DNA of 41,750 nucleotides from Rhodospirillales bacterium (GCA_022822205.1 JAJECC010000012.1:1-41750); one strand, 5' to 3'; positions 16,091 to 24,505 are shown, counted from the stretch's first letter. Numbers and translations: made by a program. Notes: generated from the letters alone by a model not told the origin.

Positions 16091-18034
16091 TCAGGCTCCA
16101 GGTGCGACCGCTTCGCCGACAAGTCTAGCGACTGCTTCATCCAGCGCAACAATTTCTTGAGCCTTGCCGCCCAAACGCCGGAGCGCCACGGTCTTTTCTT
16201 CCGCCTCCCGGGCGCCGACGACGGCGATCAGCGGCACATGGGCGTGGCTGTGCTCGCGGATCTTGTAGTTGATCTTCTCGTTCCGGAGGTCCGTCTCCAC
16301 CCGGATGCCGGCTGATTTGAGGGCGTCGGCCACCTCGTCGGCATACGCGTCCGCATCGTTGGTGATGGTCGCCACGACCGCCTGCACCGGCGCCAGCCAC
16401 ACGGGGAAGCGCCCGGCATAATGTTCGATCAGAATGCCCGCAAATCGCTCCAACGAACCGAACAGCGCCCGATGCAGCATGACCGGGCGGTGCCTCTCGC
16501 CGTCCTCGCCCACATACGTCACGTCGAACCGATCGGTCAGGTTCATATCGACCTGCAGGGTGCCGCACTGCCAATCCCGGCCGATGGCGTCCCGCAACAC
16601 GAACTCCAGCTTCGGGCCGTAAAAGGCGCCTTCGCCTGGGTTGTAGCTGTAACTCTCGCCCATGCTTTCCAGCGCGCCCTTAAGCGCCGCCTCCAGCTTG
16701 TCCCAGACGGCGTCTTCGCCTATCCGCTTCTCCGGGCGGTCGGAGAACATGATGCGCACGTCGTCGAAGCCGAAATCCCGGTAGATGTCCAGAATCAGCC
16801 GGACAACCGTTTGGCACTCGTCCTGCATCTGCTCGGGCGTGCAGAATATATGCGCGTCGTCCTGAGTGAACTCGCGCACGCGCATAAGGCCGTGCAGGGC
16901 GCCCGACGGCTCGTACCGGTTGACTTTGCCGAACTCGGCCATGCGGATCGGCAGGTCGCGGTAACTCCGGCTGCCCTGCTTGTAGACCTGGGTGCCGCCG
17001 GGACAGTTCATCGGCTTCACCGCGTATACCCGGCCATCCTCCGTCTCGGTCGTGTACATATGCTCCCGAAAAGTCTCCCAATGGCCGGACGTCTCCCACA
17101 TGGCGCGGTCCATCAGCGTCGGCGTGGAGATCTCGACATAGCCGGCTTCATCCTGGCGGCGGCGCATGTAGTCGACGAGCATTCGGAACAGCACCCAGCC
17201 CTTCGGGTGCCAGAACACCGCGCCCGGCGCTTCTTCCTGGAAGTGAAACAGGTCCATTTCCCGGCCGATCCGGCGGTGATCCCGCTTTTCCGCCTCCTCG
17301 AGCATGGTGAGGTACGACTTGAGCTGCTTCTCGTCGGCCCATGCCGTGCCGTACATGCGCTGCAGCATCTCGTTCCGGCTGTCGCCCCGCCAGTAGGCGC
17401 CGGCGAGCTTGAGCATCTTGAACGCCTTGCCCAGCTTACCGGTCGAGGGCAGGTGCGGGCCCAGGCAGAGGTCCTTCCAGCCGCCCTGCCGGTAGATGAT
17501 GATCTCTTCCGATTCCGGCAAATCGTGGATGATCTCGGCCTTGTAGATCTCGCCGATGGACTTGAAATGCGCGATCGCTTCGGCCCGGTCCCAGACCTGG
17601 CGTTCGATGGGCAGGTCCTGATCGACGATTTCCGCCATCCGCTTTTCGATGGCCTCGAAATCATCCGTCGAGAACGGCTCGTCGCGGGCAAAGTCGTAAT
17701 AGAAGCCGTTTTCGATGGCCGGGCCGATGGTCACCTGGGTGCCGGGGAACAGTTCCTGGACCGCCTGGGCCAGCACATGGGCGGCATCGTGGCGCAACAG
17801 CTCCAAGGCATCCTCGTCCCTGGCGGTGACGATGGAGAAATTGCAGTCACCCGGGATTTCCCGGTTGAGGTCCCACATTTCGCCGTCAATCCGGGCGGCC
17901 AGCGCCGCCTTGGCGAGGCCGGGGCCGATGTCGGCGGCCACCGCGGCGCCGGTCACCGGCGCCGTGTAGTCCCGGACGCTGCCGTCGGGCAGCGTCAGCT
18001 TCACGTTCGCGCCTGCTTCTACTCCGTTGGCCAT
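16091..18034 (-). CDS. thrS: Threonine--tRNA ligase
   Basis: 647 residues from ATG 18034, the usual length. Order: TGS domain (about 10-70), editing domain with [15 protein letters not shown] (HxxxH), class II catalytic core with [41 protein letters not shown] and [20 protein letters not shown], then the anticodon-binding domain with [11 protein letters not shown]. The zinc Cys is in MNCPGG; the residue three after it is Gly where MNCPGH is usual, which may be lineage-specific. The zinc histidines (in DDAHIF and MLHRALFG) are present. Expression is probably controlled by the Thr-leader attenuator upstream. infC follows. Confidence 0.97.
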   Translation of the reverse strand: MANGVEAGANVKLTLPDGSVRDYTAPVTGAAVAADIGPGLAKAALAARIDGEMWDLNREIPGDCNFSIVTARDEDALELLRHDAAHVLAQAVQELFPGTQVTIGPAIENGFYYDFARDEPFSTDDFEAIEKRMAEIVDQDLPIERQVWDRAEAIAHFKSIGEIYKAEIIHDLPESEEIIIYRQGGWKDLCLGPHLPSTGKLGKAFKMLKLAGAYWRGDSRNEMLQRMYGTAWADEKQLKSYLTMLEEAEKRDHRRIGREMDLFHFQEEAPGAVFWHPKGWVLFRMLVDYMRRRQDEAGYVEISTPTLMDRAMWETSGHWETFREHMYTTETEDGRVYAVKPMNCPGGTQVYKQGSRSYRDLPIRMAEFGKVNRYEPSGALHGLMRVREFTQDDAHIFCTPEQMQDECQTVVRLILDIYRDFGFDDVRIMFSDRPEKRIGEDAVWDKLEAALKGALESMGESYSYNPGEGAFYGPKLEFVLRDAIGRDWQCGTLQVDMNLTDRFDVTYVGEDGERHRPVMLHRALFGSLERFAGILIEHYAGRFPVWLAPVQAVVATITNDADAYADEVADALKSAGIRVETDLRNEKINYKIREHSHAHVPLIAVVGAREAEEKTVALRRLGGKAQEIVALDEAVARLVGEAVAPGA

Positions 18035-18071
18035 CGGTTTGATCCTTCGTCGTCACTCAAGACATTGCACC

Positions 18072-18102
18072 AAAAAACCCCCCTTGCGTCTGCGAGGAGG
18101 GC
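18072..18102 (-). terminator. Rho-independent terminator in the thrS leader (attenuator)
   Basis: On the minus strand CCCTCCT (18101-18095) pairs with AGGGGGG (18084-18078): 7 bp with one G-T wobble across a 10-nt loop, followed at once by six T (18077-18072). It ends 37 bp before the thrS start and lies inside the leader transcript, so it stops transcription before thrS unless the antiterminator forms. Confidence 0.85.
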
Positions 18103-18145
18103 TGTGAGTCCGTCTATGTACACGCGCCGGACGTCACGGCCCCCC
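18096..18145 (-). promoter_or_regulatory. thrS leader: Antiterminator helix of the thrS attenuator
   Basis: On the minus strand GGGGGGCCGTGA (18145-18134) pairs with TCACAGCCCTCC (18107-18096): 12 positions with one C-A mismatch and one G-T wobble. The helix continues, after one bulged C, as GTCCG/CGGAC (18132-18128 with 18112-18108). Its 3' strand contains six bases of the 5' arm of the terminator, so the two structures exclude each other. Its 5' strand is the Gly-Gly-Pro-stop end of the leader peptide frame. A ribosome that reaches the stop codon masks it; one stalled at the earlier Thr codons leaves it free. Confidence 0.8.
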
Positions 18146-18187
18146 GTGGAGGGTCGTGGTGGTGGTTGTGGCACGGTTATGCGTCAT
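18134..18187 (-). CDS. Threonine-rich leader peptide of thrS
   Basis: A 17-residue frame, MTHNRATTTTTTLHGGP, from ATG 18187-18185 to TGA 18136-18134. Six consecutive Thr codons (ACA ACC ACC ACC ACG ACC) plus one earlier make 7 of 17 residues Thr, the hallmark of an attenuation leader for a Thr-responsive gene. The next gene is thrS, 99 bp downstream, with antiterminator and terminator between. No Shine-Dalgarno precedes the ATG; a -10 box ends 7 nt before it, so the mRNA may be leaderless. The peptide itself probably has no function beyond being translated. Confidence 0.88.
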   Translation of the reverse strand: MTHNRATTTTTTLHGGP

Positions 18188-18194
18188 CGTGGCG

Positions 18195-18225
18195 CTTATA
18201 TCGGCAATCCGGCTCCGCCTGTCAA
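18195..18225 (-). promoter_or_regulatory. Candidate promoter of the thrS leader transcript
   Basis: On the minus strand a perfect -35 TTGACA (18225-18220) is followed by TATAAG (18200-18195) after 19 bp, or GATATA after 17 bp. Transcription would start within a few bases of the leader-peptide ATG at 18187, giving a leaderless or almost leaderless RNA. The -35 box lies 7 bp past the stop of the glycosyltransferase gene. Confidence 0.65.
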
Positions 18226-18232
18226 GAAGCGC

Positions 18233-19168
18233 CTAGATAGGGGCCCGAAGGATGGGCTCCGAGAGTTCATCGGCGACGTCGGCGAGCTCCAGGGTCTCGA
18301 GGTCGTCCCGCCGCAGGATACTCACATGCGGTCCCCGCTGGGCGCACAGCGCCGGGTCGGAGTCCCTGGAGTAGACCACCACCGTCGGGCAGCCGACCAT
18401 GGCGGCGGCATGCATGGGGCCGGTGTCGTTGCCGACGGCGGCGAGCGCGCCCCGGCCAAGCGCAATCAAATCGGCGAGGCTTGTTTCGCCTGCAAGGGAC
18501 CGGGACCCCGGCGCCTGGAAAACGATCTCGTCCAGAAACCGCGCTTCGCTCGCCGTGCCCAGAAGCACCGGCTGAACGCCCCGATCCCGAAGCCAGTTGG
18601 CGAGCTCGGCGAAGCGATCCTTGGGCCAGCGTTTTTCGGGCCGGTGAAGGGCGCCCAGAGGTGCCAGCAGGGCATGGCGTTCGGCGAGCCCGAAGCGTTC
18701 GATCCGCGTGTCGACCCAGGAAAAATTAGGCGCCGGAACCGCGTCGATTCCCGCCATTTTCAGCTGTTCGGCCTGGCGATCCATGGTGTGCATGACGTCG
18801 CGCCGGGGGTTGGCGTGGGGATGGGAGCAGGACCGGGCAATTCCCGACCATTCGGGCTTTTTTCCGAATAGCCGGTAATAGCCGGACGAGCGGTCGGAGG
18901 TCTGGAGATCATATACCCGGTCGAACCGGCCGCTGTTGAGTTGGCCCCGAAGGCGTATCCATTTGACGAATTGCCAAAGCCTGGGCCGGACGTCGGTCCA
19001 CACTTCGTCGAACCAGGGCGATGCGGCGGCGAAGTCGGCGAATGGCCGGGTCGTCAGCAGGGTGATATGAGCGTCCGGGTGATGGGCGCGGATGGCGGCG
19101 AAGGGTCCCGCGGCCTGCAGGAAGTCGCCCAGCGCCCCAAGCTTGATCACCAGTATCCGGCCGGCCAT
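18233..19168 (-). CDS. Glycosyltransferase family 9 (heptosyltransferase-like)
   Basis: 311 residues from ATG 19168. GT-B fold of the LPS heptosyltransferase family: N-terminal ILVIKLGALGDFLQAAGPFA (acceptor side) and the C-terminal donor motif AVGNDTGPMHAAAMVGCPTV, followed by VYSRDSDP. Probably adds a heptose or similar sugar to LPS core at the cytoplasmic face of the inner membrane. It starts 17 bp after the GT4 gene on the same strand, so the two form a small envelope-glycan operon. Exact acceptor and donor cannot be told from the sequence. Confidence 0.9.
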   Translation of the reverse strand: MAGRILVIKLGALGDFLQAAGPFAAIRAHHPDAHITLLTTRPFADFAAASPWFDEVWTDVRPRLWQFVKWIRLRGQLNSGRFDRVYDLQTSDRSSGYYRLFGKKPEWSGIARSCSHPHANPRRDVMHTMDRQAEQLKMAGIDAVPAPNFSWVDTRIERFGLAERHALLAPLGALHRPEKRWPKDRFAELANWLRDRGVQPVLLGTASEARFLDEIVFQAPGSRSLAGETSLADLIALGRGALAAVGNDTGPMHAAAMVGCPTVVVYSRDSDPALCAQRGPHVSILRRDDLETLELADVADELSEPILRAPI

Positions 19169-19185
19169 TTGCTCGGGCTCCGGGC

Positions 19186-20409
19186 TCAGCCCGCCGGTGC
19201 GCCGTTGAGAAGTTCGTCATAGACGGCGATGGTCTTGGCGCACATGGCGTCCTTGGTAAAGTTGTCGCGGATATGGGCGACCGCACGGGCGGCATAGTTC
19301 CCCCGGGCCGACGGGTCCTGATCAAGGACCTGGGCGATCGTGGCGGCGAGCGCTTCGGCGTCGCCCGGCGGCGTCAGCCATCCGGTCCGGCCGTCGATAA
19401 TGGTCTCGCGGGCACCGCCGTGATCGGTGGCGATGACGGGCCGGCCGAGGGCTTGGGCCTCGGTAACGACGCGGCCAAAGGCTTCGGGTTCGGTGGAGGC
19501 TGAGATCACCACGTCGGTCAGCATGTAGGCGGCGGGCATGTCGTCGCAATGGTCAATCACATGGATCTTGCCGCCGAGCCCGGCGCCTTCGATTTCCTTG
19601 ATCAGCTCCTTGCGGTAGGCATCCCGCCCCTGGTCGGAACCGACAATCAGGCACCGGATGTCGTGGTCCGTCAGCAGTTTCACCGCATCGATGAACACCC
19701 GCTGGCCTTTCCAGCGGGTGAGCCGGCCGGGCAGCATCACCACGGGCACGCCGTCCGGCAGCCGCCAGCGTTCGGAGAGTGCGATGACCCGTTCCTGGGA
19801 CACTCTGGCGGGGTCGAAGCGGGCAACGTCTACGCCGCGGTGGATGACACGGATCTTGCCGGCCGGGACATCATAGACTTCGCGCATGTGTCCGGCGACG
19901 AATTCGGAAATGGCGATGACCCGTTCGCCCCGGGTCATAACGCTGTTGTAGCGGCGCTTGAACACGTTGCCGTTGCCGTAAGCGCCGTGAAAGGTGGTGA
20001 CGAAGCGGCGACCGGTTTTATTGGCGGCGGCAATGGCGCTCCAGGCCGGCGCCCGGGAGCGGGCATGGACCACATCGACGTTTTCCGAGTTGATGAGCCG
20101 GACCAGCCGGCGGACGTTGGCGCGCATGACCAGCGGGTTCTTGGAATCCACCGGCAGGGTGACGTGTTCGGCGCCGCTCCGGCTGAGTTCGTGTTTCATC
20201 AGTCCGCCGGCCGAAGCGACGATGGAACGCCCGCCCGCGGCGGCGACGGCGTTGGCGACATCGACCGTGCCCCGTTCAACCCCGCCCGTCTCCAGTGCCG
20301 GCAGGACCTGCAGCACGGTGGCGCCGTCGGCGATGGTTTTTCCGCCCGCGGCGGATACCGCCGGCGTGCCTTCGGTGCTAATTTCCTGGTTCAATCTCTT
20401 CGCCGCCAT
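19186..20409 (-). CDS. Glycosyltransferase family 4 (GT-B)
   Basis: 407 residues from ATG 20409 (MAAKRLNQEIS); a TTG five codons upstream is the alternative. The N-terminal domain has VLQVLPALETGGVERGTVDV, typical of GT4. The C-terminal donor domain contains VVMLPGRLTRWKGQRVFIDA and the E-x7-E type motif PEAFGRVVTEAQALGRPVIA. Likely transfers a nucleotide-sugar residue to an LPS or exopolysaccharide precursor. Paired with the GT9 gene downstream and divergent from an alpha/beta hydrolase only 17 bp away, so each promoter must lie inside the neighbouring gene. Confidence 0.92.
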   Translation of the reverse strand: MAAKRLNQEISTEGTPAVSAAGGKTIADGATVLQVLPALETGGVERGTVDVANAVAAAGGRSIVASAGGLMKHELSRSGAEHVTLPVDSKNPLVMRANVRRLVRLINSENVDVVHARSRAPAWSAIAAANKTGRRFVTTFHGAYGNGNVFKRRYNSVMTRGERVIAISEFVAGHMREVYDVPAGKIRVIHRGVDVARFDPARVSQERVIALSERWRLPDGVPVVMLPGRLTRWKGQRVFIDAVKLLTDHDIRCLIVGSDQGRDAYRKELIKEIEGAGLGGKIHVIDHCDDMPAAYMLTDVVISASTEPEAFGRVVTEAQALGRPVIATDHGGARETIIDGRTGWLTPPGDAEALAATIAQVLDQDPSARGNYAARAVAHIRDNFTKDAMCAKTIAVYDELLNGAPAG

Positions 20410-20426
20410 TTCGCACGGGAACAAGA

Positions 20427-21203
20427 ATGTCTGACCAAGCGTCCACTCCCAACCTCAAGGCCGGGATATTAACACGCGGTTCCGGGCCGTCCATCGCCTA
20501 CCGCAGAACGCCGGGCCGAGGCCCCGGCGTCATCTTCATGACCGGTTTCATGTCGGACATGTCGGGCGGCAAGGCGCTGGCGCTCGAGGAGCTATGCCGG
20601 GGTCGGGGCAACGCCTGTCTCCGCTTCGATTATGCGGGCCATGGGGAATCCGAAGGCGCGTTCGCCGACGGCACCATTGGTTCCTGGGCGGCGGACGCAC
20701 TGGCGGCCTTGGATGAGCTCACCGACGGACCCCAGGTGCTGGTGGGGTCCTCCATGGGCGGCTGGATCATGCTGCTCGCGGCCCTGGCCCGTCCCGAGCG
20801 CATCGCCGGGCTGGTGGGCATCGCGCCGGCGCCCGACTTTACCGAGCGCCTTTACGCCGAGGAACTGACCCGGGAGCAGCGGGATGTGATGAAGGCCGAG
20901 GGCAAGGTGATCGTCCCCAGCGATTATGAAGACGACTACACCTTCACCCAGGCTTTGATCGACGACGGCAAGGACCAACTCCTGCTCGGCGGCGAGATCG
21001 CCATCGACTGCCCGGTGCGGCTGATCCACGGGCTGGAGGACGACGCGGTGCCGTGGCGGACCAGCCTTACTATCCAGGAGAAGCTCCGTTCGGACGACGT
21101 GGAGATCACCTTCGTCAAAGGCGGCGATCACCGCCTCAGCGAACCTCACGATCTCGACCGGCTGGCGGCGACGGTGGCGCGGCTGTTGGATCTCGTAGGT
21201 TAA
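20427..21203 (+). CDS. Alpha/beta hydrolase (ABHD10 / acyl-thioesterase-like)
   Basis: 258 residues from ATG 20427. Catalytic triad visible: nucleophile elbow VLVGSSMGGWIM (Ser), acid in IHGLEDDAVPW (Asp) and His in VKGGDHRLSEP. The FMTGFMSDMSGGKA loop supplies the oxyanion region, and LRFDYAGHGESEG is typical. The short lid and overall shape recall ABHD10-type mitochondrial acyl-protein thioesterases; that substrate assignment is inference. No signal peptide. Its stop codon overlaps that of the convergent SDR gene within a shared TTAA. Confidence 0.85.
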   Translation: MSDQASTPNLKAGILTRGSGPSIAYRRTPGRGPGVIFMTGFMSDMSGGKALALEELCRGRGNACLRFDYAGHGESEGAFADGTIGSWAADALAALDELTDGPQVLVGSSMGGWIMLLAALARPERIAGLVGIAPAPDFTERLYAEELTREQRDVMKAEGKVIVPSDYEDDYTFTQALIDDGKDQLLLGGEIAIDCPVRLIHGLEDDAVPWRTSLTIQEKLRSDDVEITFVKGGDHRLSEPHDLDRLAATVARLLDLVG

Positions 21204-22051
21204 TCCCCGGCGGCCATGTGAATGGCGCGCAAGCCTTCCCGGTAGGTCGGGTATTTGAGCGTATATCCCAACTCGGTTCGGATGCGAGCGTTGCCGACCC
21301 GGCGATTTTCCCGCCAGAAAGACCGCGCCATCCCGGTCATGTCCCTTTGGGCCTCGTCGTAAGGGATCAGCGGCGGCGCGTCGACGCCCAGCAGCTCACA
21401 CCCATGGGCGATCACGTCGGCTTGGGGCGCCGGTTCGTTATCGCACACATTGTAGATGGCGCCGGGATTCGGTGCGGCGATGGAGGCGGCGAGGACGCCG
21501 GCAATGTCTTCCACGTGGATGCGCGAGAACGCAAATCCGGGCTTGCCGATCCGCCGCGCCCGTCCGGCCTTGATCCGGTCGAGGGCGCTGCGTCCCGGCC
21601 CGTAGATACCGGCGAGACGGAATATGTGGGCCGGCACGCCTTCGAGAGAGAGCCAGCCCGCTTCGGCTTCGACCCGCCGCGCCGAGCGATCCGAGGCGGG
21701 GTTGAGGGGTGATGTTTCGTTGACCTCCCCGCCGCCCGTATCGCCGTAGACCCCGGTGGTCGAGAGATAGCCCAGCCAGACCAAATCAGTCCCTGACATG
21801 GCTGCGCCAAAGGCGTTCAGTACGGGATCGCCGTCGCAGCCCGGCGGAACCGAATTCAGGATATGGGTGGCCTGGGCCGGATCGACCCGGTCGAAGGCCG
21901 CCGGCTCCACGCCGTCCGCTTCGATCAAGGCAACGGCCTCTTCCCGCCGGAAGGTGCCGATGACCCGCCAGCCGGCGGGAATCAGGCGTTTCGCCAGGGC
22001 ACGGGCGGAATAGCCGTAGCCGAAACAAAGAAGCGTGGATGTGCCTGCCAT
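21200..22051 (-). CDS. NAD(P)-dependent epimerase / SDR-like protein (YeeZ type)
   Basis: 283 residues from ATG 22051, preceded by GGAG. Rossmann N-terminus LLCFGYGYSARALAKRLIPA (G-x-G-x-x-A variant), then LVWLGYLSTTGVYGDTGGGE with the catalytic-type Ser/Thr and Tyr, and RLAGIYGPGRSALDRI. The C-terminal half carries the substrate domain. This subgroup usually lacks a defined substrate. It is divergent from the TPR gene (20 bp between starts) and convergent with the hydrolase. Confidence 0.82.
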   Translation of the reverse strand: MAGTSTLLCFGYGYSARALAKRLIPAGWRVIGTFRREEAVALIEADGVEPAAFDRVDPAQATHILNSVPPGCDGDPVLNAFGAAMSGTDLVWLGYLSTTGVYGDTGGGEVNETSPLNPASDRSARRVEAEAGWLSLEGVPAHIFRLAGIYGPGRSALDRIKAGRARRIGKPGFAFSRIHVEDIAGVLAASIAAPNPGAIYNVCDNEPAPQADVIAHGCELLGVDAPPLIPYDEAQRDMTGMARSFWRENRRVGNARIRTELGYTLKYPTYREGLRAIHMAAGD

Positions 22052-22071
22052 GGCTCCTATATGGTCACGGC

Positions 22072-22824
22072 ATGAGGAATTGGGCAATCGCCGCTGTCGC
22101 AATAACGGCCGTACTTCCGGCACCGGCGCAATCGCAGCCGCCGACGGCCGCCGATGCCGCCGAGTACCGGGCGTGCATCGCCGAAGTGGAGCGCAGCGCC
22201 GAACGGGGTTTCGAACATGCCATCGGTTGGGAAAGCCTGGGCGGCGGCGACCCGGCCCGTCATTGCGTCGCCCTGGCACTGATGCGGCTCGGTCATCACG
22301 AAGTGGCTGCCCGCCGGCTCGAGGAATTGGCGCGGGTGATAAACGCGGATGCGGCCGTGAAGGCCGACCTTCTGGGCCAATCGGGGCAAGCGTGGCTGCA
22401 GGCGGACAACCCGACGGCCGCGCTGACCGTGCTTGACGCGGCGATCAGCCTCGATGATCGGAACCCGGAACTATTCGCCGACCGGGCCCAGGCCCATGCC
22501 GAGGGCGGCGATATGGGCCCGGCCATCGAGGATTTGTCCCGGGCGCTTCAACTGGATTCCAAGTTCACCGATGCGCGCGTGTTCCGCGCCAGCGCCTACC
22601 GGCAGACCGGCGAGGCGGGGCTGGCCATGCGTGATGTGGCGTTGGCGCTCTCTCAGGACCCGGCCCATCCGGAGGCGCTGCTGGAAAGGGGCATCCTGCG
22701 CGGCCAGGCGGGTGACGAGGCCGGCGCCCGGGCCGATTGGCTTAGGGTGATCGAGTTGGCGCCGGACAGCCCGGCGGCCAAGGCGGCCCGGGCCAATCTC
22801 GAACGGATGGATGGGCCGAAGTGA
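22072..22824 (+). CDS. Exported tetratricopeptide-repeat protein
   Basis: 250 residues from ATG 22072 (MRNWAIAAVAIT); longer in-frame starts run into the divergent gene. A signal peptide of about 23 residues ends at PAPAQSQ. Two Cys (CIAEVERSA, RHCVALAL) lie in the first mature segment. Several 34-residue TPR units follow: VKADLLGQSGQAWLQADN, a PELFADRAQAHAEGGDMG segment, an ARVFRASAYRQTGEAG segment and a PEALLERGILRGQAGDE segment. Likely a periplasmic scaffold; partner unknown. It ends 4 bp before the convergent GST stop. Confidence 0.8.
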   Translation: MRNWAIAAVAITAVLPAPAQSQPPTAADAAEYRACIAEVERSAERGFEHAIGWESLGGGDPARHCVALALMRLGHHEVAARRLEELARVINADAAVKADLLGQSGQAWLQADNPTAALTVLDAAISLDDRNPELFADRAQAHAEGGDMGPAIEDLSRALQLDSKFTDARVFRASAYRQTGEAGLAMRDVALALSQDPAHPEALLERGILRGQAGDEAGARADWLRVIELAPDSPAAKAARANLERMDGPK

Positions 22825-22828
22825 GCCG

Positions 22829-23497
22829 CTAAAAATCCGGATTCGCGTAGTGCTTGGGCGGCGGCAGCCCGGGGATGGCGTCCGCCAGAATCTGCCGGAA
22901 GCTGGGCCGGGATTTGATCCGCGCGTACCAGTCCTTGGCCGCGTCGTGGTCGGCCCACGGCACATCGCCCAGATAATCCACCGCCGAGAGGTGTGCGGCG
23001 GCTGAAATGTCGGCCAGGGAAAACTCCTCGCCCGCCAGCCAGTGGCGCCGGCCGGCGAGGTAGCCGATATATTCCAGGTGGGTGTGGATGTTGGCGTGTG
23101 CCGCGCGGATAACGTTCGAATCCGGCGAGCCCAGTCCCTTGATCCGCTTCATCACCTTTTCGTCGACCAGGGGCGCGGAGATTTCGGCGTCAAACTTGCG
23201 GTCGAACCACGACACCAGCCGGCGGATTTCGGCCCGTTCATGGGGACTGCCGATGATCATCGGCGGCTCCGGCGCGATTTCCTCCAGAAACTCGCAGATC
23301 GCCCCGGAATCCGCCAAAACCGTGCCGTCATCCTCGATGATTACCGGCACATCTCCCGCCGGGTTGATGGCGAGGAATTCCCGCCGCCGGTCCCAGACCT
23401 GCTCGACAACCATGTCGAAGCCCAGGTCTTTCTCGGCCAGCACGATTCGGACTTTGCGCGAAAACGGATTGAGCCACAGGTGGTAGAGGGTGCGCAT
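22829..23497 (-). CDS. Glutathione S-transferase family protein
   Basis: 222 residues from ATG 23497 (MRTLYHLWLNPFSRKV). N-terminal thioredoxin-like domain with the conserved GDVPVIIEDD (cis-Pro) and LADSGAICEFLEE (Asp-Ser binding the glutathione gamma-glutamyl group), then an all-helical C-terminal domain with GEEFSLADISAAAHLSAVDY. Conjugates or reduces electrophiles with glutathione; the class and substrate are unclear. A longer upstream start is possible but adds a non-family stretch. Confidence 0.9.
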   Translation of the reverse strand: MRTLYHLWLNPFSRKVRIVLAEKDLGFDMVVEQVWDRRREFLAINPAGDVPVIIEDDGTVLADSGAICEFLEEIAPEPPMIIGSPHERAEIRRLVSWFDRKFDAEISAPLVDEKVMKRIKGLGSPDSNVIRAAHANIHTHLEYIGYLAGRRHWLAGEEFSLADISAAAHLSAVDYLGDVPWADHDAAKDWYARIKSRPSFRQILADAIPGLPPPKHYANPDF

Positions 23498-23620
23498 CCG
23501 CCCCTTATAACCAAATCGGGGCCGCTGAAACAGGTCCGTAATGCGCAACCTGGGCGGGAGACCGGTTTCGCCGAATTCAGCGCTTGCGCTCCATTAACTT
23601 CCTGTACTTAAAGGAAAAGT

Positions 23621-23638
23621 GATATACAGGCGTATATC
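23621..23638. promoter_or_regulatory. 18-bp perfect inverted repeat upstream of uppP
   Basis: GATATAC-AGGC-GTATATC is a perfect 7-bp inverted repeat 31 bp before the uppP start, in an AT-rich patch (23591-23638) unlike its surroundings. It may be a protein-binding site overlapping the uppP promoter (TATACA at 23623-23628 could be a -10 box) or a short hairpin at the mRNA 5' end. No partner regulator is known. Confidence 0.4.
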
Positions 23639-23669
23639 GCGCAGGGCCCAAACGGATTAGGGGATACGC

Positions 23670-24500
23670 TTGCCCCTCTTGAACATCATCGTCCTATCGG
23701 CGGTCCAGGGCATCACCGAGTTCCTGCCCGTCTCTTCGTCCGCCCATCTGGTCCTGGTTCCCATTTTCACCGGCTGGCCCGACCAAGGCCTGATCATCGA
23801 TGTCGCGGTCCATGTGGGGACATTGCTCGCCGTGGTGATCTATTTCCGGCGCGATGTCTGGGGAATGATCGCCGCCACCGGCCGCCGGTTCCGGCCCAGG
23901 CACCGTCGCCGCCGCGACGGCGAAGAATTCCGCATCGCCATGCTGGTGGTCGTCGCGACGGTCCCGGCGGTAGCCGCGGGGTGGACGATCAACGAATTCA
24001 ACCAGGACATCTTCCGGGGGCTCAAGGTTATCGCCTGGGCGACCGTCGGCTTTGCCGTTCTTCTGTACTTGGCCGACAAGCTGAGCCTGACCGTCAAGCG
24101 GCTCGACCATCTGGGTTTCGCCGGTGCCTTGTTTATCGGTTTGTTCCAGGCGCTGGCGCTGATCCCCGGCACCTCGCGGACCGGCATCACCATCACGGCG
24201 GCGCGCATCCTCGGCATGGAACGGACCGAGGCGGCGCGGTTTTCCATGCTGCTGTCGATCCCGATCATCATCGCGGCGGGCTCGCTCAAGGGGTGGGAAC
24301 TCTACCGGACGGGCGACGCGCAGTTGACCGATACCGTGTTCACGGCAATCGCCATCTCGTTCGTTTTCGCCATCATTACCATCGCCGGGTTCATGGCCTG
24401 GCTCCGGCATTCCGGCTTTACGCCGTTCGTCATCTACCGGCTGATCCTCGGCGTGTTCCTGCTCTGGGTCGCCTATGCGGCGCCGGGCTTCACTTTCTAA
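23670..24500 (+). CDS. uppP: Undecaprenyl-diphosphatase
   Basis: 276 residues from a TTG start at 23670 preceded by AGGGG. Integral membrane phosphatase that recycles undecaprenyl pyrophosphate to the monophosphate carrier for peptidoglycan and O-antigen synthesis; also gives bacitracin tolerance. Both family motifs are present: GITEFLPVSSSAHL near residue 14 and the PGTSRTGITITAAR stretch later. About eight hydrophobic segments. It sits beside envelope glycosyltransferase genes. It converges on yejF, with 5 bp between stops. Confidence 0.95.
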   Translation: MPLLNIIVLSAVQGITEFLPVSSSAHLVLVPIFTGWPDQGLIIDVAVHVGTLLAVVIYFRRDVWGMIAATGRRFRPRHRRRRDGEEFRIAMLVVVATVPAVAAGWTINEFNQDIFRGLKVIAWATVGFAVLLYLADKLSLTVKRLDHLGFAGALFIGLFQALALIPGTSRTGITITAARILGMERTEAARFSMLLSIPIIIAAGSLKGWELYRTGDAQLTDTVFTAIAISFVFAIITIAGFMAWLRHSGFTPFVIYRLILGVFLLWVAYAAPGFTF

Positions 24501-24505
24501 CCGAA

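Noticed and set aside
18142..18162. GGT trinucleotide run on the plus strand as a microsatellite
   Set aside because: It is the complement of the Thr codon run (ACC) in the thrS leader peptide, so the coding explanation is better.
16421..18871. 816-codon plus-strand open frame opposite thrS and the GT9 gene
   Set aside because: Shadow of two confident genes; it also spans the thrS leader, and its sequence has His/Arg/Gly-rich shadow composition.
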